DNA of 64,000 nucleotides from NCBI GenBank assembly GCA_964057225.1, contig OZ059896.1, positions 12,260,501-12,324,500 of the forward strand. Direction: 5' to 3'. Numbering within the stretch: the stretch's first letter is position 1; each line of letters starts with the position of its first letter. The DNA comes from Auanema rhodensis (lineage: Eukaryota; Nematoda; Chromadorea; Rhabditida; Rhabditidae). The translations under genes and the position numbers were made by a program. This document shows, one piece after another, positions 1 to 16,000 of this stretch. The notes under the pieces are model-generated. The model had not been told where the DNA came from. It searched no databases and saw nothing but the letters and a program-made list of their open reading frames with translations.

Positions 1-3000
1 ACTCCATCTCTTTCATTTAATTCCATATTTTAAACAATTTTATATTTCTACCACGAATTCATAACTTCATTTTTTAAATTTTTAATCATTAAAAAACATT
101 TAAATTTCAATATTGTGATGCTCAAAAACTGAAACAGTTGAATATTTTGTAATTTCTAAACCATTTTACTCCATCTCTTTCATTTAATTCCATATTTTAA
201 ACAATTTTATATTTCTACCGCTGTTTCATAAATTCATTTTTTAAATTTTTAATCATTAAAAAACATATAAATTTCAATATTGTGATGCTCAAAAACTGAA
301 ACATTTAAATATTTTGTATTTTCTAAACCATTTCACTCCATCTCTTTCATTTAATTCCATATTTTAAACAATTTTATATTTCTACCACGAATTCATAACT
401 TCATTTTTTAAATTTTTGATCATTAAAAAACATTTAAATTTCAATATTGTGATGCTCAAAAACTGAAACAGTTAAATATTTTGTATTTTCTAAACCATTT
501 CACTCCATCTCTTTCATTTAATTCCATATTATAAACAATTTTATATTTCTACCACGAATTCATAACTTCATTTTTTAAATTTTTAATCATTAAAAAACAT
601 TTAAATTTCAATATTGTGATGCTCAAAAACTGAAACATTTAAATATTTTGTATTTTCTAAACCATTTTACTCCATCGCTTTTATTTAATCCCATATTTTA
701 AACAATTTTATATTTCTACCACGAATTCATAACTTCATTTTTTAAATTTTTGATCATTAAAAAACATTTAAATTTCAATATTGTGATGCTCAAAAACTGA
801 AACAGTTGAATATTTTGTATTTTCTAAACCATTTTACTCCATCGCTTTTATATTTCTACCGCTATTTCATAAATTCATTTTTTAAATTTTTAATCATTAA
901 AAAACATATAAATTTCAATATTGTGATGCTCAAAAACTGAAACATTTAAATATTTTGTATTTTCTAAACCATTTCACTCCATCTCTTTCATTTAATTCCA
1001 TATTTTAAACAATTTTATATTTCTACCACGAATTCATAAATTCATTTTTTAAATTTTTAATCATTAAAAAACATATAAATTTCAATATTGTGATGCTCAA
1101 AAACTGAAACAGTTAAATATTTTGTATTTTCTAAACCATTTCACTCCATCTCTTTCATTTAATTCCATATTATAAACAATTTTATATTTCTACCACGAAT
1201 TCATAACTTCATTTTTTAAATTTTTAATCATTAAAAAACATTTAAATTTCAATATTGTGATGCTCAAAAACTGAAACATTTAAATATTTTGTATTTTCTA
1301 AACCATTTTACTTCATATCTTTCATTTAATTCCATATTTTAAACAATTTTATATTTCTACCACGAATTCATAACTTCATTTTTTAAATTTTTAATCATTA
1401 AAAAACATTTAAATTTCAATATTGTGATGCTCAAAAACTGAAACAGTTGAATATTTTGTAATTTCTAAACCATTTTACTCCATCTCTTTCATTTAATTCC
1501 ATATTTTAAACAATTTTATATTTCTACCGCTGTTTCATAAATTCATTTTTTAAATTTTTAATCATTAAAAAACATATAAATTTCAATATTGTGATGCTCA
1601 AAAACTGAAACATTTGAATATTTTGTATTTTCTAAACCATTTCACTCCATCTCTTTCATTTAATTCCATATTTTAAACAATTTTATATTTCTACCACGAA
1701 TTCATAACTTCATTTTTTAAATTTTTGATCATTAAAAAACATTTAAATTTCAATATTGTGATGCTCAAAAACTGAAACAGTTAAATATTTTGTATTTTCT
1801 AAACCATTTCACTCCATCTCTTTCATTTAATTCCATATTATAAACAATTTTATATTTCTACCACGAATTCATAACTTCATTTTTTAAATTTTTAATCATT
1901 AAAAAACATTTAAATTTCAATATTGTGATGCTCAAAAACTGAAACATTTAAATATTTTGTATTTTCTAAACCATTTTACTCCATCGCTTTTATTTAATCC
2001 CATATTTTAAACAATTTTATATTTCTACCACGAATTCATAACTTCATTTTTTAAATTTTTGATCATTAAAAAACATTTAAATTTCAATATTGTGATGCTC
2101 AAAAACTGAAACAGTTGAATATTTTGTATTTTCTAAACCATTTTACTCCATCGCTTTTATATTTCTACCGCTATTTCATAAATTCATTTTTTAAATTTTT
2201 AATCATTAAAAAACATATAAATTTCAATATTGTGATGCTCAAAAACTGAAACATTTAAATATTTTGTATTTTCTAAACCATTTCACTCCATCTCTTTCAT
2301 TTAATTCCATATTTTAAACAATTTTATATTTCTACCACGAATTCATAATTTCATTTTTTAAATTTTTAATCATTAAAAAACATTTAAATTTCAATATTGT
2401 GATGCTCAAAAACTGAAACATTTAAATATTTTGTATTTTCTAAACCATTTCACTCCATCTCTTTCATTTAATTCCATATTTTAAACAATTTTATATTTCT
2501 ACCACGAATTCATAACTTCATTTTTTAAATTTTTGATCATTAAAAAACATTTAAATTTCAATGTTGTGATGCTCAAAAACTGAAACAGTTGAATATTTTG
2601 TAATTTCTAAACCATTTTACTCCATCTCTTTCATTTAATTCCATATTTTAAACAATTTTATATTTCTACCACGAATTCATAACTTCATTTTTTAAATTTT
2701 TAATCATTAAAAAACATTTAAATTTCAATATTGTGATGCTCAAAAACTGAAACATTTAAATATTTTGTATTTTCTAAACCATTTCACTCCATCTCTTTCA
2801 TTTAATTCCATATTTTAAACAATTTTATATTTCTACCACGAATTCATAACTTCATTTTTTAAATTTTTGATCATTAAAAAACATTTAAATTTCAATATTG
2901 TGATGCTCAAAAACTGAAACAGTTGAATATTTTGTAATTTCTAAACCATTTTACTCCATCGCTTTTATTTAATCCCATATTTTAAACAATTTTATATTTC

Positions 3001-6000
3001 TACCGCTATTTCATAATTTCATTTTTTAAATTTTTAATCATTAAAAAACATTTAAATTTCAATATTGTGATGCTCAAAAACTGAAACAGTGGAATTTTTT
3101 GTAATTTCTAAACCATTTTACTTCATATCTTTCATTTAATTCCATATTTTAAACAATTTTATATTTCTACCACGAATTCATAACTTCATTTTTTAAATTT
3201 TTGATCATTAAAAAACATTTAAATTTCAATATTGTGATGCTCAAAAACTGAAACAGTTGAATATTTTGTATTTTCTAAACCATTTTACTCCATCGCTTTT
3301 ATATTTCTACCGCTATTTCATAAATTCATTTTTTAAATTTTTAATCATTAAAAAACATATAAATTTCAATATTGTGATGCTCAAAAACTGAAACATTTAA
3401 ATATTTTGTATTTTCTAAACCATTTCACTCCATCTCTTTCATTTAATTCCATATTTTAAACAATTTTATATTTCTACCACGAATTCATAAATTCATTTTT
3501 TAAATTTTTAATCATTAAAAAACATATAAATTTCAATATTGTGATGCTCAAAAACTGAAACAGTTAAATATTTTGTATTTTCTAAACCATTTCACTCCAT
3601 CTCTTTCATTTAATTCCATATTATAAACAATTTTATATTTCTACCACGAATTCATAACTTCATTTTTTAAATTTTTAATCATTAAAAAACATTTAAATTT
3701 CAATATTGTGATGCTCAAAAACTGAAACATTTAAATATTTTGTATTTTCTAAACCATTTTACTTCATATCTTTCATTTAATTCCATATTTTAAACAATTT
3801 TATATTTCTACCACGAATTCATAACTTCATTTTTTAAATTTTTAATCATTAAAAAACATTTAAATTTCAATATTGTGATGCTCAAAAACTGAAACATTTA
3901 AATATTTTGTATTTTCTAAACCATTTCACTCCATCTCTTTCATTTAATTCCATATTTTAAACAATTTTATATTTCTACCACGAATTCATAACTTCATTTT
4001 TTAAATTTTTAATCATTAAAAAACATTTAAATTTCAATATTGTGATGCTCAAAAACTGAAACAGTTGAATATTTTGTAATTTCTAAACCATTTTACTCCA
4101 TCTCTTTCATTTAATTCCATATTTTAAACAATTTTATATTTCTACCGCTGTTTCATAAATTCATTTTTTAAATTTTTAATCATTAAAAAACATATAAATT
4201 TCAATATTGTGATGCTCAAAAACTGAAACATTTGAATATTTTGTATTTTCTAAACCATTTCACTCCATCTCTTTCATTTAATTCCATATTTTAAACAATT
4301 TTATATTTCTACCACGAATTCATAACTTCATTTTTTAAATTTTTGATCATTAAAAAACATTTAAATTTCAATGTTGTGATGCTCAAAAACTGAAACAGTT
4401 GAATATTTTGTAATTTCTAAACCATTTTACTCCATCTCTTTCATTTAATTCCATATTTTAAACAATTTTATATTTCTACCACGAATTCATAACTTCATTT
4501 TTTAAATTTTTAATCATTAAAAAACATTTAAATTTCAATATTGTGATGCTCAAAAACTGAAACATTTAAATATTTTGTATTTTCTAAACCATTTCACTCC
4601 ATCTCTTTCATTTAATTCCATATTTTAAACAATTTTATATTTCTACCACGAATTCATAACTTCATTTTTTAAATTTTTGATCATTAAAAAACATTTAAAT
4701 TTCAATATTGTGATGCTCAAAAACTGAAACAGTTGAATATTTTGTAATTTCTAAACCATTTTACTCCATCGCTTTTATTTAATCCCATATTTTAAACAAT
4801 TTTATATTTCTACCGCTATTTCATAATTTCATTTTTTAAATTTTTAATCATTAAAAAACATTTAAATTTCAATATTGTGATGCTCAAAAACTGAAACAGT
4901 GGAATTTTTTGTAATTTCTAAACCATTTTACTTCATATCTTTCATTTAATTCCATATTTTAAACAATTTTATATTTCTACCACGAATTCATAACTTCATT
5001 TTTTAAATTTTTGATCATTAAAAAACATTTAAATTTCAATATTGTGATGCTCAAAAACTGAAACAGTTGAATATTTTGTATTTTCTAAACCATTTTACTC
5101 CATCGCTTTTATATTTCTACCGCTATTTCATAAATTCATTTTTTAAATTTTTAATCATTAAAAAACATATAAATTTCAATATTGTGATGCTCAAAAACTG
5201 AAACATTTAAATATTTTGTATTTTCTAAACCATTTCACTCCATCTCTTTCATTTAATTCCATATTTTAAACAATTTTATATTTCTACCACGAATTCATAA
5301 ATTCATTTTTTAAATTTTTAATCATTAAAAAACATATAAATTTCAATATTGTGATGCTCAAAAACTGAAACAGTTAAATATTTTGTATTTTCTAAACCAT
5401 TTCACTCCATCTCTTTCATTTAATTCCATATTATAAACAATTTTATATTTCTACCACGAATTCATAACTTCATTTTTTAAATTTTTAATCATTAAAAAAC
5501 ATTTAAATTTCAATATTGTGATGCTCAAAAACTGAAACATTTAAATATTTTGTATTTTCTAAACCATTTTACTTCATATCTTTCATTTAATTCCATATTT
5601 TAAACAATTTTATATTTCTACCACGAATTCATAACTTCATTTTTTAAATTTTTAATCATTAAAAAACATTTAAATTTCAATATTGTGATGCTCAAAAACT
5701 GAAACATTTAAATATTTTGTATTTTCTAAACCATTTCACTCCATCTCTTTCATTTAATTCCATATTTTAAACAATTTTATATTTCTACCACGAATTCATA
5801 ACTTCATTTTTTAAATTTTTAATCATTAAAAAACATTTAAATTTCAATATTGTGATGCTCAAAAACTGAAACAGTTGAATATTTTGTAATTTCTAAACCA
5901 TTTTACTCCATCTCTTTCATTTAATTCCATATTTTAAACAATTTTATATTTCTACCGCTGTTTCATAAATTCATTTTTTAAATTTTTAATCATTAAAAAA

Positions 6001-7850
6001 CATATAAATTTCAATATTGTGATGCTCAAAAACTGAAACTTTTGAATATTTTGTATTTTCTAAACCATTTCACTCCATCTCTTTCATTTAATTCCATATT
6101 TTAAACAATTTTATATTTCTACCACGAATTCATAACTTCATTTTTTAAATTTTTGATCATTAAAAAACATTTAAATTTCAATATTGTGATGCTCAAAAAC
6201 TGAAACAGTTAAATATTTTGTATTTTCTAAACCATTTCACTCCATCTCTTTCATTTAATTCCATATTATAAACAATTTTATATTTCTACCACGAATTCAT
6301 AACTTCATTTTTTAAATTTTTAATCATTAAAAAACATTTAAATTTCAATATTGTGATGCTCAAAAACTGAAACATTTAAATATTTTGTATTTTCTAAACC
6401 ATTTTACTCCATCGCTTTTATTTAATCCCATATTTTAAACAATTTTATATTTCTACCACGAATTCATAACTTCATTTTTTAAATTTTTGATCATTAAAAA
6501 ACATTTAAATTTCAATATTGTGATGCTCAAAAACTGAAACAGTTGAATATTTTGTATTTTCTGAACCATTTTACTCCATCGCTTTTATATTTCTACCGCT
6601 ATTTCATAAATTCATTTTTTAAATTTTTAATCATTAAAAAACATATAAATTTCAATATTGTGATGCTCAAAAACTGAAACATTTAAATATTTTGTATTTT
6701 CTAAACCATTTCACTCCATCTCTTTCATTTAATTCCATATTTTAAACAATTTTATATTTCTACCACGAATTCATAACTTCATTTTTTAAATTTTTAATCA
6801 TTAAAAAACATTTAAATTTCAATATTGTGATGCTCAAAAACTGAAACATTTAAATATTTTGTATTTTCTAAACCATTTCACTCCATCTCTTTCATTTAAT
6901 TCCATATTATAAACAATTTTATATTTCTACCACGAATTCATAACTTCATTTTTTAAATTTTTAATCATTAAAAAACATATAAATTTCAATATTGTGATGC
7001 TCAAAAACTGAAACATTTAAATATTTTGTATTTTCTAAACCATTTCACTCCATCTCTTTCATTTAATTCCATATTTTAAACAATTTTATATTTCTACCAC
7101 GAATTCATAACTTCATTTTTTAAATTTTTGATCATTAAAAAACATTTAAATTTCAATATTGTGATGCTCAAAAACTGAAACAGTTGAATATTTTGTAATT
7201 TCTAAACCATTTTACTCCATCGCTTTTATTTAATTCCATATTTTAAACAATTTTATATTTCTACCGCTATTTCATAATTTCATTTTTTAAATTTTTAATC
7301 ATTAAAAAACATTTAAATTTCAATATTGTGATGCTCAAAAACTGAAACATTTAAATATTTTGTATTTTCTAAACCATTTCACTCCATCTCTTTCATTTAA
7401 TTCCATATTTTAAACAATTTTATATTTCTACCACGAATTCATAACTTCATTTTTTAAATTTTTGATCATTAAAAAACATTTAAATTTCAATGTTGTGATG
7501 CTCAAAAACTGAAACAGTTGAATATTTTGTAATTTCTAAACCATTTTACTCCATCTCTTTCATTTAATTCCATATTTTAAACAATTTTATATTTCTACCA
7601 CGAATTCATAACTTCATTTTTTAAATTTTTAATCATTAAAAAACATTTAAATTTCAATATTGTGATGCTCAAAAACTGAAACATTTAAATATTTTGTATT
7701 TTCTAAACCATTTCACTCCATCTCTTTCATTTAATTCCATATTTTAAACAATTTTATATTTCTACCACGAATTCATAACTTCATTTTTTAAATTTTTGAT
7801 CATTAAAAAACATTTAAATTTCAATATTGTGATGCTCAAAAACTGAAACA

Positions 7851-10800
7851 GTGAATATTTTGTAATTTCTAAACCATTTTACTCCATCGCTTTTATTTAA
7901 TCCCATATTTTAAACAATTTTATATTTCTACCGCTATTTCATAATTTCATTTTTTAAATTTTTAATCATTAAAAAACATTTAAATTTCAATATTGTGATG
8001 CTCAAAAACTGAAACAGTGGAATTTTTTGTAATTTCTAAACCATTTTACTTCATATCTTTCATTTAATTCCATATTTTAAACAATTTTATATTTCTACCA
8101 CGAATTCATAACTTCATTTTTTAAATTTTTGATCATTAAAAAACATTTAAATTTCAATATTGTGATGCTCAAAAACTGAAACAGTTGAATATTTTGTAAT
8201 TTCTAAACCATTTTACTCCATCGCTTTTATTTAATTCCATATTTTAAACAATTTTATATTTCTACCGCTATTTCATAATTTCATTTTTTAAATTTTTAAT
8301 CATTAAAAAACATTTAAATTTCAATATTGTGATGCTCAAAAACTGAAACATTTAAATATTTTGTATTTTCTAAACCATTTCACTCCATCTCTTTCATTTA
8401 ATTCCATATTTTAAACAATTTTATATTTCTACCACGAATTCATAACTTCATTTTTTAAATTTTTGATCATTAAAAAACATTTAAATTTCAATGTTGTGAT
8501 GCTCAAAAACTGAAACAGTTGAATATTTTGTAATTTCTAAACCATTTTACTCCATCGCTTTTATTTAATCTCATATTTTAAACAATTTTATATTTCTACC
8601 GCTATTTCATAATTTCATTTTTTAAATTTTTAATCATTAAAAAACATTTAAATTTCAATATTGTGATGCTCAAAAACTGAAACAGTTGAATATTTTGTAT
8701 TTTCTAAACCATTTTACTTCATATCTTTCATTTAATTCCATATTTTAAACAATTTTATATTTCTACCACGAATTCATAACTTCATTTTTTAAATTTTTAA
8801 TCATTAAAAAACATTTAAATTTCAATATTGTGATGCTCAAAAACTGAAACAGTTGAATATTTTGTATTTTCTAAACCATTTTACTCCATCTATTTTATTT
8901 AATCCCACATTTTAAACAATTTTATATTTCTACCGCTATTTCATAATTTCATTTTTTAAATTTTTAATCATTAAAAAACATTTAAATTTCAATATTGTGA
9001 TGCTCAAAAACTGAAACATTTAAATATTTTGTATTTTCTAAACCATTTCACTCCATCTCTTTCATTTAATTCCATATTTTAAACAATTTTATATTTCTAC
9101 CACGAATTCATAACTTCATTTTTTAAATTTTTGATCATTAAAAAACATTTAAATTTCAATGTTGTGATGCTCAAAAACTGAAACAGTTGAATATTTTGTA
9201 ATTTCTAAACCATTTTACTCCATCGCTTTTATTTAATCTCATATTTTAAACAATTTTATATTTCTACCGCTATTTCATAATTTCATTTTTTAAATTTTTA
9301 ATCATTAAAAAACATTTAAATTTCAATATTGTGATGCTCAAAAACTGAAACAGTTGAATATTTTGTATTTTCTAAACCATTTTACTTCATATCTTTCATT
9401 TAATTCCATATTTTAAACAATTTTATATTTCTACCACGAATTCATAACTTCATTTTTTAAATTTTTAATCATTAAAAAACATTTAAATTTCAATATTGTG
9501 ATGCTCAAAAACTGAAACAGTTGAATATTTTGTATTTTCTAAACCATTTTACTCCATCTATTTTATTTAATCCCACATTTTAAACAATTTTATATTTCTA
9601 CCGCTGTTTCATAAATTCATTTTTTAAATTTTTAATCATTAAAAAACATATAAATTTCAATATTGTGATGCTCAAAAACTGAAACATTTAAATATTTTGT
9701 ATTTTCTAAACCATTTCACTCCATCTCTTTCATTTAATTCCATATTTTAAACAATTTTATATTTCTACCACGAATTCATAACTTCATTTTTTAAATTTTT
9801 AATCATTAAAAAACATTTAAATTTCAATATTGTGATGCTCAAAAACTGAAACAGTTGAATATTTTGTAATTTCTAAACCATTTTACTCCATCTCTTTCAT
9901 TTAATTCCATATTTTAAACAATTTTATATTTCTACCGCTGTTTCATAAATTCATTTTTTAAATTTTTAATCATTAAAAAACATATAAATTTCAATATTGT
10001 GATGCTCAAAAACTGAAACATTTAAATATTTTGTATTTTCTAAACCATTTCACTCCATCTCTTTCATTTAATTCCATATTTTAAACAATTTTATATTTCT
10101 ACCACGAATTCATAACTTCATTTTTTAAATTTTTGATCATTAAAAAACATTTAAATTTCAATGTTGTGATGCTCAAAAACTGAAACAGTTGAATATTTTG
10201 TAATTTCTAAACCATTTTACTCCATCTCTTTCATTTAATTCCATATTTTAAACAATTTTATATTTCTACCACGAATTCATAACTTCATTTTTTAAATTTT
10301 TAATCATTAAAAAACATTTAAATTTCAATATTGTGATGCTCAAAAACTGAAACATTTAAATATTTTGTATTTTCTAAACCATTTCACTCCATCTCTTTCA
10401 TTTAATTCCATATTTTAAACAATTTTATATTTCTACCACGAATTCATAACTTCATTTTTTAAATTTTTGATCATTAAAAAACATTTAAATTTCAATATTG
10501 TGATGCTCAAAAACTGAAACAGTGAATATTTTGTAATTTCTAAACCATTTTACTCCATCGCTTTTATTTAATCCCATATTTTAAACAATTTTATATTTCT
10601 ACCGCTATTTCATAATTTCATTTTTTAAATTTTTAATCATTAAAAAACATTTAAATTTCAATATTGTGATGCTCAAAAACTGAAACAGTGGAATTTTTTG
10701 TAATTTCTAAACCATTTTACTTCATATCTTTCATTTAATTCCATATTTTAAACAATTTTATATTTCTACCACGAATTCATAACTTCATTTTTTAAATTTT

Positions 10801-13056
10801 TGATCATTAAAAAACATTTAAATTTCAATATTGTGATGCTCAAAAACTGAAACAGTTGAATATTTTGTAATTTCTAAACCATTTTACTCCATCGCTTTTA
10901 TTTAATTCCATATTTTAAACAATTTTATATTTCTACCGCTATTTCATAATTTCATTTTTTAAATTTTTAATCATTAAAAAACATTTAAATTTCAATATTG
11001 TGATGCTCAAAAACTGAAACATTTAAATATTTTGTATTTTCTAAACCATTTCACTCCATCTCTTTCATTTAATTCCATATTTTAAACAATTTTATATTTC
11101 TACCACGAATTCATAACTTCATTTTTTAAATTTTTGATCATTAAAAAACATTTAAATTTCAATGTTGTGATGCTCAAAAACTGAAACAGTTGAATATTTT
11201 GTAATTTCTAAACCATTTTACTCCATCGCTTTTATTTAATCTCATATTTTAAACAATTTTATATTTCTACCGCTATTTCATAATTTCATTTTTTGAATTT
11301 TTAATCATTAAAAAACATTTAAATTTCAATATTGTGATGCTCAAAAACTGAAACAGTTGAATATTTTGTATTTTCTAAACCATTTTACTTCATATCTTTC
11401 ATTTAATTCCATATTTTAAACAATTTTATATTTCTACCACGAATTCATAACTTCATTTTTTAAATTTTTAATCATTAAAAAACATTTAAATTTCAATATT
11501 GTGATGCTCAAAAACTGAAACAGTTGAATATTTTGTATTTTCTAAACCATTTTACTCCATCTATTTTATTTAATCCCACATTTTAAACAATTTTATATTT
11601 CTACCGCTATTTCATAATTTCATTTTTTAAATTTTTAATCATTAAAAAACATTTAAATTTCAATATTGTGATGCTCAAAAACTGAAACATTTAAATATTT
11701 TGTATTTTCTAAACCATTTCACTCCATCTCTTTCATTTAATTCCATATTTTAAACAATTTTATATTTCTACCACGAATTCATAACTTCATTTTTTAAATT
11801 TTTGATCATTAAAAAACATTTAAATTTCAATGTTGTGATGCTCAAAAACTGAAACAGTTGAATATTTTGTAATTTCTAAACCATTTTACTCCATCGCTTT
11901 TATTTAATCTCATATTTTAAACAATTTTATATTTCTACCGCTATTTCATAATTTCATTTTTTAAATTTTTAATCATTAAAAAACATTTAAATTTCAATAT
12001 TGTGATGCTCAAAAACTGAAACAGTTGAATATTTTGTATTTTCTAAACCATTTTACTTCATATCTTTCATTTAATTCCATATTTTAAACAATTTTATATT
12101 TCTACCACGAATTCATAACTTCATTTTTTAAATTTTTAATCATTAAAAAACATTTAAATTTCAATATTGTGATGCTCAAAAACTGAAACAGTTGAATATT
12201 TTGTATTTTCTAAACCATTTTACTCCATCTATTTTATTTAATCCCACATTTTAAACAATTTTATATTTCTACCGCTGTTTCATAAATTCATTTTTTAAAT
12301 TTTTAATCATTAAAAAACATATAAATTTCAATATTGTGATGCTCAAAAACTGAAACATTTAAATATTTTGTATTTTCTAAACCATTTCACTCCATCTCTT
12401 TCATTTAATTCCATATTTTAAACAATTTTATATTTCTACCACGAATTCATAACTTCATTTTTTAAATTTTTAATCATTAAAAAACATTTAAATTTCAATA
12501 TTGTGATGCTCAAAAACTGAAACAGTTGAATATTTTGTAATTTCTAAACCATTTTACTCCATCTCTTTCATTTAATTCCATATTTTAAACAATTTTATAT
12601 TTCTACCGCTGTTTCATAAATTCATTTTTTAAATTTTTAATCATTAAAAAACATATAAATTTCAATATTGTGATGCTCAAAAACTGAAACATTTAAATAT
12701 TTTGTATTTTCTAAACCATTTCACTCCATCTCTTTCATTTAATTCCATATTTTAAACAATTTTATATTTCTACCACGAATTCATAACTTCATTTTTTAAA
12801 TTTTTGATCATTAAAAAACATTTAAATTTCAATATTGTGATGCTCAAAAACTGAAACAGTTAAATATTTTGTATTTTCTAAACCATTTCACTCCATCTCT
12901 TTCATTTAATTCCATATTATAAACAATTTTATATTTCTACCACGAATTCATAACTTCATTTTTTAAATTTTTGATCATTAAAAAACATTTAAATTTCAAT
13001 ATTGTGATGCTCAAAAACTGAAACAGTTGAATATTTTGTATTTTCTAAACCATTTT
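7851..13056. repeat. Satellite stretch without 140-bp monomers, containing a 2671-bp higher-order repeat
   Basis: From the 140-bp monomer at 6573 to the next at 13057 every monomer is full length. Within it a single-base deletion (CAGTGAAT instead of CAGTTGAAT) occurs at about 7850 and again at about 10521. The private variant CAGTGGAATTTTTT occurs at 8015 and 10686. Both pairs are 2671 bp apart, equal to 16 monomers minus the shared deletion. This shows block duplication of a 16-mer rather than monomer-by-monomer spread. Confidence 0.85.
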
Positions 13057-16000
13057 ACTCCATCGCTTTTATATTTCTACCGCTATTTCATAAATTCATT
13101 TTTTAAATTTTTAATCATTAAAAAACATATAAATTTCAATATTGTGATGCTCAAAAACTGAAACATTTAAATATTTTGTATTTTCTAAACCATTTCACTC
13201 CATCTCTTTCATTTAATTCCATATTTTAAACAATTTTATATTTCTACCACGAATTCATAACTTCATTTTTTAAATTTTTGATCATTAAAAAACATTTAAA
13301 TTTCAATATTGTGATGCTCAAAAACTGAAACAGTTGAATATTTTGTATTTTCTAAACCATTTCACTCCATCTCTTCCATTTAATTCCATATTTTAAACAA
13401 TTTTATATTTCTACCACGAATTCATAACTTCATTTTTTAAATTTTTAATCATTAAAAAACATTTAAATTTCAATATTGTGATGCTCAAAAACTAAAACAG
13501 TTGAATATTTTGTAATTTCTAAACCATTTTACTCCATCGCTTTTATTTAATCCCATATTTTAAACAATTTTATATTTCTACCGCTATTTCATAATTTCAT
13601 TTTTTAAATTTTTAATCATTAAAAAACATTTAAATTTCAATATTGTGATGCTCAAAAACTGAAACAGTTGAATATTTTGTATTTTCTAAACCATTTTACT
13701 TCATATCTTTCATTTAATTCCATATTTTAAACAATTTTATATTTCTACCACGAATTCATAACTTCATTTTTTAAATTTTTAATCATTAAAAAACATTTAA
13801 ATTTCAATATTGTGATGCTCAAAAACTGAAACAGTTGAATATTTTGTATTTTCTAAACCATTTTACTCCATCTATTTTATTTAATCCCACATTTTAAACA
13901 ATTTTATATTTCTACCGCTATTTCATAATTTCATTTTTTAAATTTTTAATCATTAAAAAACATTTAAATTTCAATATTGTGATGCTCAAAAACTGAAACA
14001 TTTAAATATTTTGTATTTTCTAAACCATTTCACTCCATCTCTTTCATTTAATTCCATATTTTAAACAATTTTATATTTCTACCACGAATTCATAACTTCA
14101 TTTTTTAAATTTTTAATCATTAAAAATCATTTAAATTTCAATATTGTGATGCTCAAAAACTGAAACAGTTGAATATTTTGTAATTTCTAAACCATTTTAC
14201 TCCATCTCTCTCATTTAATTCCATATTTTAAACAATTTTATATTTCTACCGCTGTTTCATAAATTCATTTTTTAAATTTTTAATCATTAAAAAACATATA
14301 AATTTCAATATTGTGATGCTCAAAAACTGAAACATTTAAATATTTTGTATTTTCTAAACCATTTCACTCCATCTCTTTCATTTAATTCCATATTTTAAAC
14401 AGTTTTATATTTCTACCACGAATTCATAACTTCATTTTTTAAATTTTTGATCATTAAAAAACATTTAAATTTCAATATTGTGATGCTCAAAAACTGAAAC
14501 AGTTAAATATTTTGTATTTTCTAAACCATTTCACTCCATCTCTTTCATTTAATTCCATATTATAAACAATTTTATATTTCTACCACGAATTCATAACTTC
14601 ATTTTTTAAATTTTTAATCATTAAAAAACATTTAAATTTCAATATTGTGATGCTCAAAAACTGAAACATTTAAATATTTTGTATTTTCTAAACCATTTTA
14701 CTCCATCGGTTTTATTTAATCCCATATTTTAAACAATTTTATATTTCTACCACGAATTCATAACTTCATTTTTTAAATTTTTGATCATTAAAAAACATTT
14801 AAATTTCCATATTGTGATGCTCAAAAACTGAAACAGTTGAATATTTTGTATTTTCTAAACCATTTTACTCCATCGCTTTTATATTTCTACCGCTATTTCA
14901 TAAATTCATTTTTTAAATTTTTAATCATTAAAAAACATATAAATTTCAATATTGTGATGCTCAAAAACTGAAACATTTAAATATTTTGTATTTTCTAAAC
15001 CATTTCACTCCATCTCTTTCATTTAATTCCATATTTTAAACAATTTTATATTTCTACCACGAATTCATAACTTCATTTTTTAAATTTTTAATCATTAAAA
15101 AACATTTAAATTTCAATATTGTGATGCTCAAAAACTGAAACAGTTAAATATTTTGTATTTTCTAAACCATTTCACTCCATCTCTTTCATTTAATTCCATA
15201 TTATAAACAATTTTATATTTCTACCACGAATTCATAACTTCATTTTTTAAATTTTTAATCATTAAAAAACATTTAAATTTCAATATTGTGATGCTCAAAA
15301 ACTGAAACATTTAAATATTTTGTATTTTCTAAACCATTTTACTCCATCGCTTTTATTTAATCCCATATTTTAAACAATTTTATATTTCTACCACGAATTC
15401 ATAACTTCATTTTTTAAATTTTTGATCATTAAAAAACATTTAAATTTCAATATTGTGATGCTCAAAAACTGAAACAGTTGAATATTTTGTATTTTCTAAA
15501 CCATTTCACTCCATCGCTTTTATTTAATCTCATATTTTAAACAATTTTATATTTCTACCGCTATTTCATAATTTCATTTTTTAAATTTTTAATCATTAAA
15601 AAACATTTAAATTTCAATATTGTGATGCTCAAAAACTGAAACAGTTGAATATTTTGTAATTTCTAAACCATTTTACTCCATCGCTTTTATTTAATCTCAT
15701 ATTTTAAACAATTTTATATTTCTACCGCTATTTCATAATTTCATTTTTTAAATTTTTAATCATTAAAAAACATTTAAATTTCAATATTGTGATGCTCAAA
15801 AACTGAAACAGTTGAATATTTTGTATTTTCTAAACCATTTTACTTCATATCTTTCATTTAATTCCATATTTTAAACAATTTTATATTTCTACCACGAATT
15901 CATAACTTCATTTTTTAAATTTTTAATCATTAAAAAACATTTAAATTTCAATATTGTGATGCTCAAAAACTGAAACAGTTGAATATTTTGTATTTTCTAA

